In this document: positions 1-11,384 of the stretch, in pieces
How the letters are laid out: each line of letters opens with the position of its first letter
Position numbering within the stretch: position 1 is the first letter of the stretch
Assembly (NCBI GenBank): GCA_951812925.1
Contig: OX638372.1
Location: 84,713,058-84,777,057, forward strand
DNA from: Calliopum simillimum
Taxonomy: Eukaryota; Arthropoda; Insecta; Diptera; Lauxaniidae
Reading direction: 5' to 3'
Length of the DNA stretch: 64,000 nucleotides
Program-made: the position numbers and the translations under genes
The notes under the pieces: model-generated
The model's input: only the letters and a program-made list of their open reading frames with translations
Told to the model about the DNA's origin: nothing
The model's database searches: none

Positions 1-1440
1 CTGAAAATCTGCAATATCTCTAAAACCACGACTCGGATTAAAATTTTTTGTGGGCTGATTTTGTAGCAAGTTAACATATCTTTTGTATGACACTAATATT
101 ATTAAAATCCTTTCAGCGGTTCCCAACTTATAATAATTTTTATAAAAGATATATCTCAATCTTCCGAAGGCTATATCTCCGAAAGTAGGTCCGACAAAAA
201 CTTTTTGTTTTTGTTGTTGTTGTGACCAATTCTTAGAGCCCTATTTGAGCAAAAAGAAAAGAAACAACAACAGTTTTTAAAGTAAAATTTTTCTAAGTTT
301 TAATTTTCCTTTGCTTTAATTTACAAAATATTTTGTGAGTAAAAATGGAATAAGTCATACAAAAGTATAACAAATTTTTAAATTTATTATAAATGAAAGT
401 GGAATAAGTCCATTCAGGCCAAAAAAACTCAACTATTTTCTATTACACTTGTAAAAATTTTTACAGCATAACAAAATTTGATTAATTTACAGTGGTAAAC
501 ACTTAACACCGGTTAAATAACGCTTGCCAATATTTTTAAATTGAGTCGTACGCAAACCCTTTAATATCTCAGTTTATGAAAAAGTGGACTTATTCCATTT
601 TCAAAAAAACCCATTCATATGTACATGCTTAGTTGTAGTTTTAACCCGACGATATATACACATTATAATCATTATTTGTTAAAATATTGATGAAAATTTA
701 ATTTTTGCGTGTCAACTCAAAACTTTTTTTTCATTTCAATTTTAACGGTTTTTTGCAGTGTCGCCAAGTTTTAAATTGGAAAACGCACCAGATCCGGCAA
801 AAAAACGATTTTTTTCTTGCAAAAAAAAATTTAAAAAAAACGAAAAAGTTTCGTACGTGTACAGACAAGTTTAGTAATTTTTAATAAAAACATTTTAATT
901 ATGAAACAATTCTTTTATAAAAGACTTTTCAATAAATAATCATTATATACGTGTATATGTGTAGTTAAATATCAAAATTGCCTAAGTCCCTCTCTGATAT
1001 GTGAGCAAAATAAAATAAATTAAAAACAATTCATTGAAACTTATTCTATTTTGCCTAAAAATCTGAGTGCTACAAACTGAATATACCCTGAGAGTAGGGT
1101 ATAAAAATATAAAATGAATGAACCTTCGGCTTCGGCCTGTTCACATCAGCATTTTATGAACTTTAGTTTATTTTAATTTATTGGTTAATTTTGATTCACT
1201 GGTACTACAAAGTTTAAAACCTTATGCAACAGCACCAGCAGCATAGATGTACGGAACACAAAGCAAATATTATCATATAAATAGTTAATGTAAATAAACA
1301 TAAAAATATAAGTAACATTATGAACTTTGACCTTTTAACATTTCGGCCAGTGAGAAAGAAAGAACAAAACAATTAAACATACGTAAGTAATTGAAAATTA
1401 ACATTATTTATTTGTATTACCAAGAAGAAAAATGAATCAA
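1..1440. other. AT-rich stretch without a recognisable gene
   Basis: No open reading frame with recognisable content was seen on either strand. A short motif with the core TGGAATAAGTC occurs near 348 and 402 and inverted near 575-598, so part of this is probably old repeat. A dyad around 1082-1104 (TATACCCTGAG... / ...TAGGGTATA) resembles motifs common at fly transposon ends. Confidence 0.5.
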
Positions 1441-1703
1441 CAATTGAGGAGTGGCCGTACCAAAGGGCCTAAGTACCATTTCGAGGCAAAAGTAATGTCA
1501 TACTTTTTATGTACCTAATAGTCTGTTATTTGACTGTTATAATTTTTTCAACATAATGACATCAATTTCACACTATCAGAAAAATTTTCAGTGAAAACAG
1601 AAAACAATTTTATTAATTTCTAACAAATGCCCGTTTCATATTATGACACTACTTTTGCCTCGAAATGGTACTTAGGCCCTTTGGTACGGCCACTCCTCAA
1701 TTG
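1441..1703. repeat. 61-bp inverted repeat, arms 1441-1501 and 1643-1703
   Basis: The arm from 1441 (CAATTGAGGAGTGGCC...) reappears in reverse complement at 1643-1703 with very few mismatches; the spacer is about 140 bp. The right arm abuts the 3' end of the LINE remnant that follows. A related motif (GGCCTAGGTCCATTTC) occurs once more near 55009-55045, so this is a dispersed repeat end rather than a unique hairpin. Confidence 0.75.
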
Positions 1704-2905
1704 TTTTTTGAATTGCACCGCGTTATTACAGGATCTAAGACTAGTAGGAAGCGCGTTCCAAAGGCGAATTGAATATATGAAGAATTGCCTTTCAGAAGTT
1801 AAACAGGAACACCGAAAAGAGTTTATTGTGTTTGTACGACTAGAGCGAGAAAAATTTAACCTTTCCAACAAATAAAGAGGTTGAGCAGAGTATACTTTCT
1901 TGTGCAAAAGCAGAAGCGAGCGAAAGTTAAGAATATTCTCAAGTCATATTATAAATTTTTTTTGTATACTGAGAAACGTGATCCCTTCGTTTCAACCCGA
2001 AAACATAACGAGTGATGTTATTAAATAGTTTTAATGTAAGTAATCACAATTTAAAAATATTTCACAGCCGTAAAGCAGAGTAGGGACGAGATATGTTTTA
2101 GCGAGCAGACATCGAATATGCAGTGGAGTGAAGTATTGTGTTGTCCAGAGTGCTCGGAGCATACCGTAAACTTTGCCAACAGTTTTGTTAATATGGTTAT
2201 TCCAAGTCAACGTTCTATTGAAAGTTACCCCTAAATTTTTCACCGTATCAACATACTCAATACTGCAACCACTTAATGTTAGGTGAGGCAGTGTTGAAAT
2301 ATCAAAAAAAATTTTGGATATAACTAGGCATTTAGATTTTTTAGGGTTAAGACTTAAGCCATTTTTTAGTGCATAACGCAGTCCATTAGTTTGTCAATTC
2401 TACTACTTGCATAAAGTTGCACATCGTCAGCGTACATATGAAATTTGCAATTTCCCAAAGCATCAGGGAGGTCATTGACATACATGGAGAAGAAAAGAGG
2501 CCCTAAAACAGATCCCTGGGGACACCTCTCTTGACGGGTAGAAAAATTAATAAACTATTGTTGGCAAAGACAGCCTGTGACCTTTCCGAAAGATATGATG
2601 ACACCAGGTTAGCTGCACTTTGAGAAAACCTGAAAATTCTTTTGAGTTTAGTTAGCAAGATCTCATGGTCAACTGTATCAAAAGCTTTCGAAAAATCCAA
2701 AAGTGTTAGAAGACTTACAGCATTGTCATCTAAATTAATTCTTAAGTCCTCAGACACATCGGTAAGGGCAGTTATACAACTGCGTCTGGCCCTGAAACCC
2801 GATTGCTTTTCAGTTATGAAATCTTTTCTGTTTAAGTAATTATTAATTTGAGCGTTAAGTAAATTTTCTAAAGCCTTTGATAAAAAAGAAAGAATTGCGA
2901 TTTTA
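1704..2905 (-). pseudogene. Non-LTR retrotransposon reverse transcriptase remnant
   Basis: Minus-strand translation in several frames gives the order expected of a LINE reverse transcriptase that copies its own RNA at a nicked target. The upstream block carries EKQSGFRARRS near 2800. It is followed by LTLLDFSKAFDTVDHEIL (about 2700), GVPR at 2515, the catalytic MYADDVQLYASS (about 2420), the thumb segment YLVPTLLYGCE (about 2075) and the terminal IRLWNALPTSLR (about 1755). Frameshifts and stops separate the blocks, so it is dead. The N-terminal endonuclease is absent and similarity stops near 2905 beside a T-rich run, which fits 5' truncation. I do not assign a clade with confidence. Confidence 0.85.
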
Positions 2906-2919
2906 TAAATAATTTTTTT

Positions 2920-3598
2920 TTTTTTTCAATCCCATGTGAATCGAAAAAACAAAAAAAAATTTTTTTTCAGAAATCTTTCCTTCAATCCCCCTCCATACCT
3001 AATTTCATGAAAATCGGTGCAGTATTACCTAAAAAAAATAATTTTGTATAAGAGCCACCCTAAGTGTAGATGTCAAATTAAAATTCATAATCTGAGTTAT
3101 GCCCCTTTATATAAAAGTCACGTGTTGTAAATTTCTTCTGAATCGATTTGCAGTCTCTGAAAAAATGCGATTTAAAAATATTTTTGTATGAGGGCCACTC
3201 TTAATATGCACCCTTAATAAAAGTTTTTTAACCTAAGCTGTGCCTCTTAATATATAAGCCAAATTCTATGTGAATAGAAAAAAAAAACAATTTGAAAAAT
3301 TTTTTTTGTATGAGGGCTACCCTAGATATAAGTTTTATGGCCTCAGCTGTGCCACTTAATAAAAAAGCTACGTGGTGTAGAATTAATGTGAATCAGTTAA
3401 CCCGTCTGTGAGAAAATGCGACTTAAAAAAATATTTTTGTATGAGGGCCAACCTAAATATACACCCCAGCAGTATGAAATATACTTTGCAACCGATTCTC
3501 ATACCTATACACAAAAAGTTTCATAAAAATCGTTTGAGCCGTTTCAGAAGAATTCAAACACTAACACCGTGACACGAGATTTTTATATACATATCAGA
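2920..3598 (-). mobile_element. Helitron-like 5' terminal region
   Basis: Read on the minus strand, the segment starts at 3598 with TCTGATATGTATATAAAAAT preceded by A. It continues with a TCGTGTCACGGTGTTAGTG stretch that parallels the clear Helitron start at 13431. Downstream are three to four degenerate units of about 120 bp carrying 'GTATGAGGGCCAC' (seen on the plus strand near 3058, 3190, 3310 and 3440). The same units follow the 5' end of the second Helitron near 30385-30560. No coding part remains; the LINE remnant lies immediately beyond. Confidence 0.55.
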
Positions 3599-3746
3599 TA
3601 TAAGTGGCAACTTGAAATTTTATAAATGGGGTGCGAAGCCTAAAAGAAGTTATTGAAAGGAATTTTTAGAAAACTCGGTACGAGGGCTGCTAGATATATT
3701 TCTGGCCTAATAATGAAAATGCGAATATTTATCATCAAAAATGGTT

Positions 3747-5967
3747 TTATTGTATTTCAAAGTATTCTCCAGCATGATTTATACACTTTTGCATGCGCTC
3801 AAACCAATTGTCGAAGCACTTTTTCCACTCCGATTGAGACACCTCCAAAACATGGATTTTGAACGCTTCAGCAGCATCGACGAAAATCATTGACCACGCA
3901 TTTTTTTCTTGATGTGCAGGAATAGAAAGAAGTTATTGGGTGCCAAATCAGGGCTATACGGCGGATGATCCATCAATTCGACGTTTTGGCCGGTCAAAAA
4001 GGCGCTGGTGTGAGCCGATGTGTGAGAAATCACATTGTCATGATGAACAATGATTCGTTTTCTCTTGTTCTTGTTCGTTTTCTCTTGTTCAGGCAAACAA
4101 ATTGTGGTGTACTACTCAGAATTGACCGTCCTACGTTGCTCAAGCAGAACAGTCGCCACATGACCAGTTTTGCCGAAGAAACAGGCGACCATTTGCTCCG
4201 AAGTGCTTTTCACACGAACAACATTCGTTGGATTTGGCTCGTCTTCGAAGACCCACACGATCGATTGCTGTTTTGTTTCGGGCTCATACGCATAGATCCA
4301 TGATTCGTCATCTGTGACGATCTTATAAACGTCTTTTGAAGCACCGTGATCGTATTTTTTCAACATTTCTTTGCACCAATCGACACGAGCCTTTTTTTGA
4401 GCGATTGTCAAATTGTGCGGGATCCAACAACATATTTTACGGCCAGGTGTTCATGCAAAATCGAATGTATTGGAGTGGAACTAATGTGCAAGGATGCCTC
4501 TATCTCACGGTATGTCAAATAATGATCTTGCATTATCAGTTCACGCATGGCATCAATGTTCTCTGGCACAACGACCGTTTTTGGACGACCTTCACAGAAT
4601 TCGTCTTTGAGCGAGCGTCGCACTATGGTTTTTTTTGGACTAAAAAGTGCCCACAAAATAAATTCACTACAAGGACCCTTTTTTTTTAAAAAAATCAAAT
4701 GCAAAATTAAAGGTTATACATTGAGCTATCTGAAAAGATGCCCGCTTTTTCTAGCATTTGATCCACAAATTAGGGACAGAGGCCGAAATCTCATAAATTT
4801 TGAAAAAAACGGGTTTTCTGTTTAAAAATGCTAGTCGCATTAAACGCAGGAGTGATATATGAATAAATTTATATGCATTCAATGAAATAAAGCAAGAAAA
4901 ACTTAATTCATTATAAAAATGGGCGGTGCCACGCCCCAAAAACAAATTCCTGATATCTCCGAAACTATTAGTCGCAGATAGATAAGACTCGGCATGTTTG
5001 TAATAGGCACAGAGAGAAATAATATGTATTAGAAAAGTGGGCGGTGCCACGCCCCAAAAATATAAAACACACCATATCTTCGAAACTATTTGACCCATGT
5101 GGATGAAATTCGGTTTATATACAAGAGTCATCAAGACAAATAATGTCTGCTGAAAAAATATGTGGAGCCACGCCCATAGGAAGAGCTACATGAATGAACT
5201 TGTTTCCTGTAGAACAGAGTGTCAATTAATAAGGATATGTTCATTGTTGGGTGTGGTACCGCCCTTTTTTTCAGCAAATATTATTTGACCTACTAATTTT
5301 TATATACATACCAAAATTCATTGCTGTAGCTCAGATAGTTTCGGAGATATAATAAATTTTATATTTGTAGGGCGTGGCACCGCCCACTTTTTTAGTGGAT
5401 ATTATTTCTCTCTGTGCCTGTTATAAATATATCGAATCTTATTTATCTGCGTCCAATAGTTTCGGAGATATGACGAATTTGTTTATGGGGCGTGGTACCG
5501 CCCATTTTCACTTTTAGTTGATTTCATCTTAATTGATTTGATTGAATGCATATAAATTTAAACATATATCACTCCTGCGTTTAATTCGGCTAACATTTTT
5601 AAACAGAAAAACCGTTTTTTTCAAAATTTATGAGATTTCGACCTCTGTCCCTAATTTGTGGATCAAATGCTAGAAAAAGCGGGCATCTTTTCAGATAGCT
5701 CAATGTATAACCTTTAATTTTGCATTTGATTTTTTTTTAAAAAAAGGGTCCTTGTAGTGAATTATTTTTGTGGGCACTTTTTAGTCCAAAAAAAACAATA
5801 GTGCGTCGGCCACGACTGAATTCATTAAAACAGTTTGTCACAGTGTTATAGAATGGTGCTTCATCGCCATACAAAGATTTAAGTTCATTGATGCACTCTT
5901 GTCGTGATAATCCACGTCGAAAGTTGTGAAAAATGATCGCACGAAAATGTTTACGAGTTAATTCCAT
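3747..5967 (-). pseudogene. Mariner transposase, split and mutated
   Basis: A DDD-type transposase for cut-and-paste transposition at TA. The start codon is at 5967 (MELTRKHFRAII), with N-terminal helix-turn-helix to 5809. The chain is then broken by the nested element (4621-5803), resumes at 4620 with SLKDEFCEGRPK, and runs to a stop at 3747-3749 after GEYFEIQ. Visible landmarks are TDDESWIYAYEP (first Asp block), HHDNVISHTS (second Asp) and YSPDLAPNNFF, where the family normally has Asp as the residue before FF, so the third catalytic Asp appears replaced by Asn. Frameshifts occur near 4410 and 4100 and the C-terminal block near 3880 is in another frame. Non-functional. Confidence 0.88.
4621..5803. 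mobile_element. Palindromic non-autonomous element with Transib-type ends
   Basis: The element starts CACTATGG at 4621 and ends CAATAGTG at 5803. It is flanked by a perfect 5-bp duplication CGTCG (4616-4620 and 5804-5808) inside the mariner reading frame. Known Transib elements have CAC-starting termini like the RAG recombination heptamer and 5-bp GC-rich duplications fitting CGNCG. The inverted arms are about 247 bp (4621-4867 and 5557-5803) and the centre carries further direct and inverted copies of a GGGCGGTGCCACGCCCC motif, so most of the 1183 bp can fold back on itself. No transposase is encoded; open frames inside it are incidental. Confidence 0.8.
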
Positions 5968-6144
5968 TTTTTTGCCAAATTGATTTTTTCAAGTCACTGT
6001 AAGCAACACAAATGATGATCGTACGTCAAAACGTTCTGAGTACGTTTATGCTAAAAAATGTCAAACTTTCCAATGGCAATGTCAGATTGCACCTAGCAAC
6101 ACTTAGTGTTGCCTAGGCCAGAAATATATCTAGCAGCCTACGTA

Positions 6145-7254
6145 TACGCAAGCATACAAGAGATGCCAAATATCGTATACTATTGCATATTGCCAAAGTT
6201 AATGCCCAAAGTGTACCAGGGATTAAAGGATAATAAACCACCAACGATTAATTCAATGTTTTTTAAGAAGATATCAAGATGCTGACATTTATTATTCAAT
6301 AGAAGGGTTAAAAGTGTCAAAGACTCATATGGTTTTGACAAAAACTTGCAATATAATAAACCAATTAAAGCAACGCCAGATTCAAACACAAAACCATTTA
6401 AGAAGTTTGTTCTCCCTTTACACAAAAAGCTCATTTAAGAATGAAATTTTCGTCACACACATACACAATGAAGATTTATTACTTACACATTCAAGGAAAC
6501 AACAATAATTGCATAAATGACAAAAGTTTTGTGGGTGCGTCCAAAGTACGTAGCAGCAGCGGTTACAGCATTTAAAGTAAACTTTTCACATCGTTACTTA
6601 TGACAATCAGAAAGAAAATCAAGATAAGCAGCACATATGTGTAAAAGAGAAGGAACATTGTGTTCAGAAAGAGAGAGAAAGTCAAATATAAATTTTGATC
6701 AAGGGACAAAACTTGCAACATAGAAATGTTGATGTATGACAAAAACCAAAAAGCAGAACTTCAAATCATAAAATGTTGTAGGTACCTTTTGCAATGTTTG
6801 TTGTTGTAATAAAAACAACAAATGTCTTTGTATTTAAGTTTGCAGGGGAGTGCGTGTGAGTTTTGTCTTAATGTGATAAATAAAGTTAGAAATGCCACAC
6901 CCGCTATGTAACATCAACAAGAGCACTCGTACACAAGACACATGTGACAGCTGTAAGTCGAACAGCAAATACTGAATGCTTTGGGTTTACGCTTGAACAA
7001 CGGAAAGTGTTGATGGTGCATGTAATGATTGACAAAATTTCTAGCAAATGCCAGTAATACGTCACTCATTTTATTAAATAATTTTTGTCTTTTCGCCAAC
7101 AGATTTTCATCATATAGATAAATTTTTGTGACAAAACTACATTACCCGTATTTAAAAATTTTAAAGAATTTATGTCGTGCAAAGTTAAAAATCTAGTTTT
7201 TTACAATAAATCATTCAAATACATATTAAACATTTCTGAAAGGTAAATCTAGGA
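6145..7254. other. No recognisable gene
   Basis: AT-rich sequence between the mariner and the jockey-type LINE. Only short frames (under 90 codons) without recognisable motifs occur. It does not obviously match other repeats in this window, so it may be one of the few single-copy stretches. Confidence 0.4.
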
Positions 7255-7415
7255 TATGATGCCTTTGCAGCCGCACTGTAGCCGCACTATTTCATTTGTA
7301 TCATCTAACAGATTAGTAAGTAAGTTATTATGATTACTAAGTCTTGCCAAGTATTTTTCAGAAACCAACCGAATCGTTCCTTACTGTTGATATATTCAGA
7401 TCACTATGAATTGTA

Positions 7416-8223
7416 GGGTAAGGGAGGGAAATATGGACTACGTGGGTAATATGGACCACACGGTTATTTCCCACTGCATACATAGGATTTACCGTTTTTC
7501 ATGTTCAAACTAACCGCTAATACCTAAAGCTTATAATAGCGCGATTTTAGCGTTCGGTGAGGTCGCATGTTTCTGTAAAGTTGATTTTTCTAAAAAAAAG
7601 ATCAGTGATAATTTTTTTCTAATTTATAATTTATTAGCACAAATAAGTTCATTAACCAAAAGAGTTTTTGATAAAAAAAACCATTTATTTCACCAACACG
7701 TGCTGTGGGTAATATGGACCACCAAAAAAAAAAGCCTCAAAAACAAATGTATTTATTATCTTTTTCAGATGGGGAATCTAGTTGCAGTTTTCATGACGAG
7801 TCTGGTGGTCATTATATGTAATTCGTTAACTACAAAGGAAAAAATGATAAGAAATGCATATAATGTAATACCCTTTACTCAGAAGATCGACGTGGCGAAT
7901 TTTGGGTTGAATGTGTAATCTGACGTTCTTGGAGTGATGAAAAATGTGCCGAATGTAGAAGTGGCATTTTTATATGCAACTTCTGTACCAAATGAACTAT
8001 ATGGTCCATTATACACTACACTTTTTTTTTATCTTCATTTTGAGTATTTTCAGTTTTTTGATTTTTTTTCTTTATCCTGATGAGATATTTATCTAAAAGT
8101 GAATCAGAATAAAGGTTAATTGTTTCCTTTACTGAATGACATAAAATTAATTGTTTTGTTTTGTGTATTTTGGGTTTTATTTAAAAAAGAAAGATGAGTG
8201 GTCCATATTTCCCTCCCTTACCC
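7416..8223 (+). mobile_element. Pogo-like deletion derivative inserted in the LINE
   Basis: Near-perfect terminal inverted repeats (GGGTAAGGGAGGGAAATATG at 7416; its inverse ends at 8223) are flanked by TA on both sides (7414-7415 and 8224-8225). Further internal copies of 'GGGTAATATGGACCAC' occur at 7443 and 7706. About 810 bp remain. The segment 7850-7990 translates as a cysteine-rich tail (CNTLYSEDRRGEFWVEC...KCAECRSGIFICNFC across one stop), matching the PHD-like zinc tail found at the C terminus of some insect pogo-group transposases. The catalytic part is gone. Confidence 0.72.
7850..7992 (+). pseudogene. Zinc-binding tail of a pogo-group transposase
   Basis: In one plus-strand frame, spaced Cys residues (C-x2-C, then W-V-E-C, K-C-x2-C and I-C-x2-C) with an aromatic before the second pair resemble the C-terminal zinc module of pogo-like DDE transposases. 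Two stop codons replace residues inside the module, one where the second Cys of WVECVIC would fall. It is a relic inside the 808-bp TA-flanked element. Confidence 0.6.
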
Positions 8224-8884
8224 TATAATTTGAAACATACCATGGATCGTTTAAAATAAGACGCAATGTTTTTGATTGAAACTTTTGTAATATTTCAATA
8301 TTTGAGTTACTGCACGTACCCCAAAGTTGGATCCCGTAAGTCCAGACAGGCTTCAATATCATTTTGTAAATCATCAACTTGTTTTCTAAACTTAATTGCG
8401 ACCTTGGTCCAAGCAGCCAGTGAAGACATTTTACTTTAATCTTCAATGAAACCCCATATACTTGGCACAAGTTTTTTTGGGAATGCCACAACCATTTATT
8501 TTGACATAAGGGCAATCACCTTTATGTAGAGTAAAAGTAACGTGCACTGACTTCTCGTTGTTAATTTTGATATTCTATTTATTAAACCATTGCTTCATTT
8601 TATAAAGAGATTGCTGCACAAGATATCTGGCTTGAATTGGTGAGTCACTAGATCCAATTAACGCTGTATTATCAGCATATGTGGCAATGATAATTTTGTC
8701 AAATGTGGGCATGTCTGACGTATGCATAGTATACAAAGTGGGCCCGAGCACACTTCCTTGCGGTATACAAAAATAAATAGCTTGTAGGTTAGAAATGTAT
8801 CCGTTTACTTTTACATAAAAACATCGATCACAAAGATACGATTAAACTAGTAGGGTGTAACCTTTGGCCTAGCCAAACATTAAA

Positions 8885-9237
8885 TACCCTACACTGCAGT
8901 ATTTTTAAAATTTTGATATATGATACCACGCCCTATTGTCCGATTTCACCCAATTTTTGCTGAGAGCTTGTGTTTATAGTTTTTAGTGTCCGAGTAAAAT
9001 TTAGTTTGATTATCTTAAAAAACGTTTTCAGTATAGCGTTTCGAAGCTTTTGCTTATATGTGAGGTGCCAGCCACCTTGTCCGATTTCACCAAGTTTTTG
9101 TTGAGAGCTTGCGCTTACAATTTGTAGTATTTATGTGTATTTTGGTTGGACATTTTTCGTAAGATGTCTCCCTTCTCCGACCGCGTAGTTGAAATACGTC
9201 AAACAATTGATTTTTGGAACCGAATATTTTCTAAACT
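8885..9237. repeat. Two degenerate tandem units of about 130 bp
   Basis: Segments near 8937-9060 and 9067-9190 share TTGTCCGATTTCACC followed by AGTTTTTGTTGAGAGCTTG-like text and a similar tail. This points to an old tandem duplication, probably from transposon untranslated sequence. No coding potential seen. Confidence 0.5.
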
Positions 9238-10003
9238 TACGGTGACCATGTCTGTGTGAGCAAAATCGGGGACAAAACGATATTTATGCGAAAAAAACGG
9301 GGACAATCGGGGACAGTCGGGAGCAAATCGAGGACACATAAATATTGAGGCAAACAATGACTGATGAGCAAAGACAAAAGATTTTCACCTCTAAATGTAA
9401 CCTTCTTCAAAGCGCAAAAGTATACCTACTCACGAGGTCCTCAAGGATACAATTTTCTTCGTAAATTTAAACTTTATTTATTGCTCGTTAATAAAAACAT
9501 TTATTTCTTTTACTTGTATTGCATTTAAATTGGCTTTGATATTAAATTTTATATAAAATTTATAAGCTGTGTCTACCTTATAATCATAATGGAAAAAATT
9601 CTTTCCGTGAAAGCGTTTGATCCTGGCAAACACAAGCTAAGCTTAACAATTTTTACAAGTCAAAAAAAGTTTTTAATTGTCAAAGAGCCGTTCATGAAAT
9701 GATTCTATCTGTTGCGAAACTATATAAAACAGTTTAAGTTTGCATATTCTCAAAAGGTTTTTAAGCTATTGATATAAATTTGAAAATAAGCAACTTCATA
9801 TTGTGATGAATTAGCTAAACAATTACGGTTTTTCTTGATATTTTAGATATCTTAATAAATGAACTGTGCAATTACAGGACAAATAGGGGACACAAAATAA
9901 AATACAAAACTTTTGTATGTCCCGTATTTCTCAAATAAATTCCGGGGACACGTAGCCGAAATACAGAACTGTCCCCGGAAATACAGGACGGTTGGTCACC
10001 GTA
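9238..10003. mobile_element. hAT-like non-autonomous element (MITE), copy 1
   Basis: An 11-bp perfect inverted terminus TACGGTGACCA (9238-9248, inverse at 9993-10003) is bracketed by an 8-bp direct repeat with one mismatch (TCTAAACT at 9230-9237, TCTATACT at 10004-10011), the pattern of hAT insertion. Near both ends are runs of 'GGGGAC' (for example CGGGGACAATCGGGGACAG near 9299). Related older fragments lie inverted at 21679-22970 and 26212-26520. No transposase is encoded. Confidence 0.72.
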
Positions 10004-10011
10004 TCTATACT

Positions 10012-10782
10012 ACACAAAAAATGTACCTACAATTTTTTAGCGCCGAAATTTTTTCAAGAACATGTCTTTTTTTGCCAAAATGGGTCTTCAGGAGAATTGA
10101 AATGAAGAAAAAATTATGTAGATATTGTTTTTAGAGTCCTTCTCACTTCTCAGTAGTTATGTGGATGAATCTAAGCTTCGACAGTCTCTTATGTACAATA
10201 AAAAGTGAATCAAAAAAGTAAAAATACAAATTTTTAAAAGTGTTCTCAAAATTTTCCCAATGTTTAAGCTTTCTTAAAGAGCCGCTGAAAACTCCCGGAC
10301 CGATATGAGCAGCCAATTCATCCCTGTTTGTAATGTAGTGTATTTAGTTCTGAGATTCGTATTGATTTAAAGAAATATTTCCTTACAAAAGCAAAAAAAA
10401 AAAAACTATAGAACATTTTAGCAACATTTTGTACAAAGATAAGCAAAAATTTTGTGGGTTTAAAACTGAAAGCGATTGAAAAATAACTTAAAATCATAGT
10501 TTATTCCTTAGAGTTCACTTGATTTAACAGCAATAAATTGTTTTCATTTCATAATGCATTTCATAATACTTTTACAATATTTTGTTCTTAAGGATACAAC
10601 AACAAACAAAATTTTATACCTATTTTTTAGTTATCTATCAAATTTTCAGAAGACAAAGAAGAAGAAATCTGAAAATGAAGTCTCTACGAAAATTTGCCTT
10701 ATTATTCCTGAATAACGTGCAAAAAATTGAGTCAAATGAACTTCAAACGAATCAATAGGTACATTTTTAAATATATTAAAAA
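10012..10782. other. No recognisable gene
   Basis: AT-rich DNA between two mobile elements. Short frames only, none with recognisable motifs, and no clear repeat partner within the window. Confidence 0.4.
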
Positions 10783-10792
10783 CTAGCTGTTT

Positions 10793-10811
10793 TACCCGGC
10801 GTTGCACGGGT
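10793..10811 (-). terminator. Helitron 3' terminal hairpin
   Basis: A 5-bp GC stem (ACCCG / CGGGT) with an 8-9 nt loop lies about 7-10 bp inside the CTAG end. Such hairpins mark the rolling-circle termination end of Helitrons. Confidence 0.7.
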
Positions 10812-10905
10812 TTTAATTTAAAGCCAGATAGCACTTAAAAGCTAGTAACGAAAACTTTTTTTATTTTTTAAAACAATGTGCCACAAACAGATGCTCCAAT
10901 ATATT

Positions 10906-11240
10906 TATTTTATCGGTAAAATTCCAAAAGTATCGCAAAATATTAAAAAATACATTGAAGAAATCGGTAAGAGTTCAAGTTTATGGAAAAACGTCCAAAA
11001 TATCGGTAAATGTCCAAAAGTATCGAAATATACCGAAGAAATCGGAAAAAGCCCAAATGTATCGAAAAACATCTAAAATATCGGCAAAAGAATATAAGTA
11101 TAGGAGAACATCTAAAGCATAGGTAAAAGTCCAAAAGTTTCGAATAATATTGAAAAACATCTAAAATATCGGTAAAGGTCCAAAAATGTCGAAAAACATC
11201 CTAAAATCGGTAAAAGTTCAAAAGTATTGCAAAACATCGA
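10906..11240. repeat. Degenerate tandem repeat of about 40-47 bp
   Basis: The phrase 'AAATATCGGTAAAAGTCCAAAAGTATCG' with variants recurs about six to eight times (for example near 10990-11030, 11075-11095, 11120-11150, 11165-11200). It lies in the 3' non-coding part of the Helitron. Small frames through it (KVSKNIEEIGK-like text) come from the repeat itself and are not genes. Confidence 0.8.
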
Positions 11241-11384
11241 AGACCGGCGAACTCTGTTCCACCTTAAAGGCAATAAATAAGCCGATTTTCGAATTTACTA
11301 AGTTAATTTTTTTATTAGAAAAAAAAAATGAAGTACCATTAATCATTTATTATTGTTTCTGCATTTCAGTACATAGGTTGCTCT

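Larger units (their letters stand above)
3681..6142 (-). mobile_element. Mariner element, interrupted by a nested palindromic element
   Basis: Terminal inverted repeats of about 28 bp are visible: CGAGGGCTGCTAGATATATT at 3681 and its inverse ending at 6142 (GGCCAGAAATATATCTAGCAGCC then TACG on the plus strand). TA dinucleotides flank both ends (3679-3680 and 6143-6144), as expected for Tc1/mariner insertion. The span is 2462 bp rather than the usual 1.3 kb because 4621-5803 is a separate insertion. Without it the element would be about 1.27 kb, typical of mariner. The transposase is related to the mellifera group and to the deleted copy at 17856-18597. Confidence 0.88.
7255..8869 (-). pseudogene. 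Jockey-type LINE reverse transcriptase C-terminal half, interrupted
   Basis: Minus-strand translation from 8869 gives a jockey-like order: SYLCDRCFYVKVNG, IPQGSVLGPTLYTMH, TYADNTALIGSS (catalytic box near 8660), then LHWLLGPRSQLS, ILKPVWTYGIQLWGT and NDPWYVSN (8240). After the nested element it resumes at about 7412 with IHSDLNISTVRNDSVGF and EKYLARLSNHNNLL in a shifted frame, ending near 7255. The usual YADD box reads YADN, so a catalytic Asp is lost. Stops and frameshifts are present. The 5' portion (endonuclease, ORF1) is missing, consistent with 5' truncation near 8869. Confidence 0.85.

Noticed and set aside
4751..5134. 127-codon open frame on the minus strand
   Set aside because: It lies within the palindromic element, reads through its repeated GCGGTGCCACGCC units and has no recognisable protein features.
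10906..11240. CRISPR-like array
   Set aside because: Units are degenerate, spacers are not unique, and the setting is a eukaryotic Helitron; it is a minisatellite.
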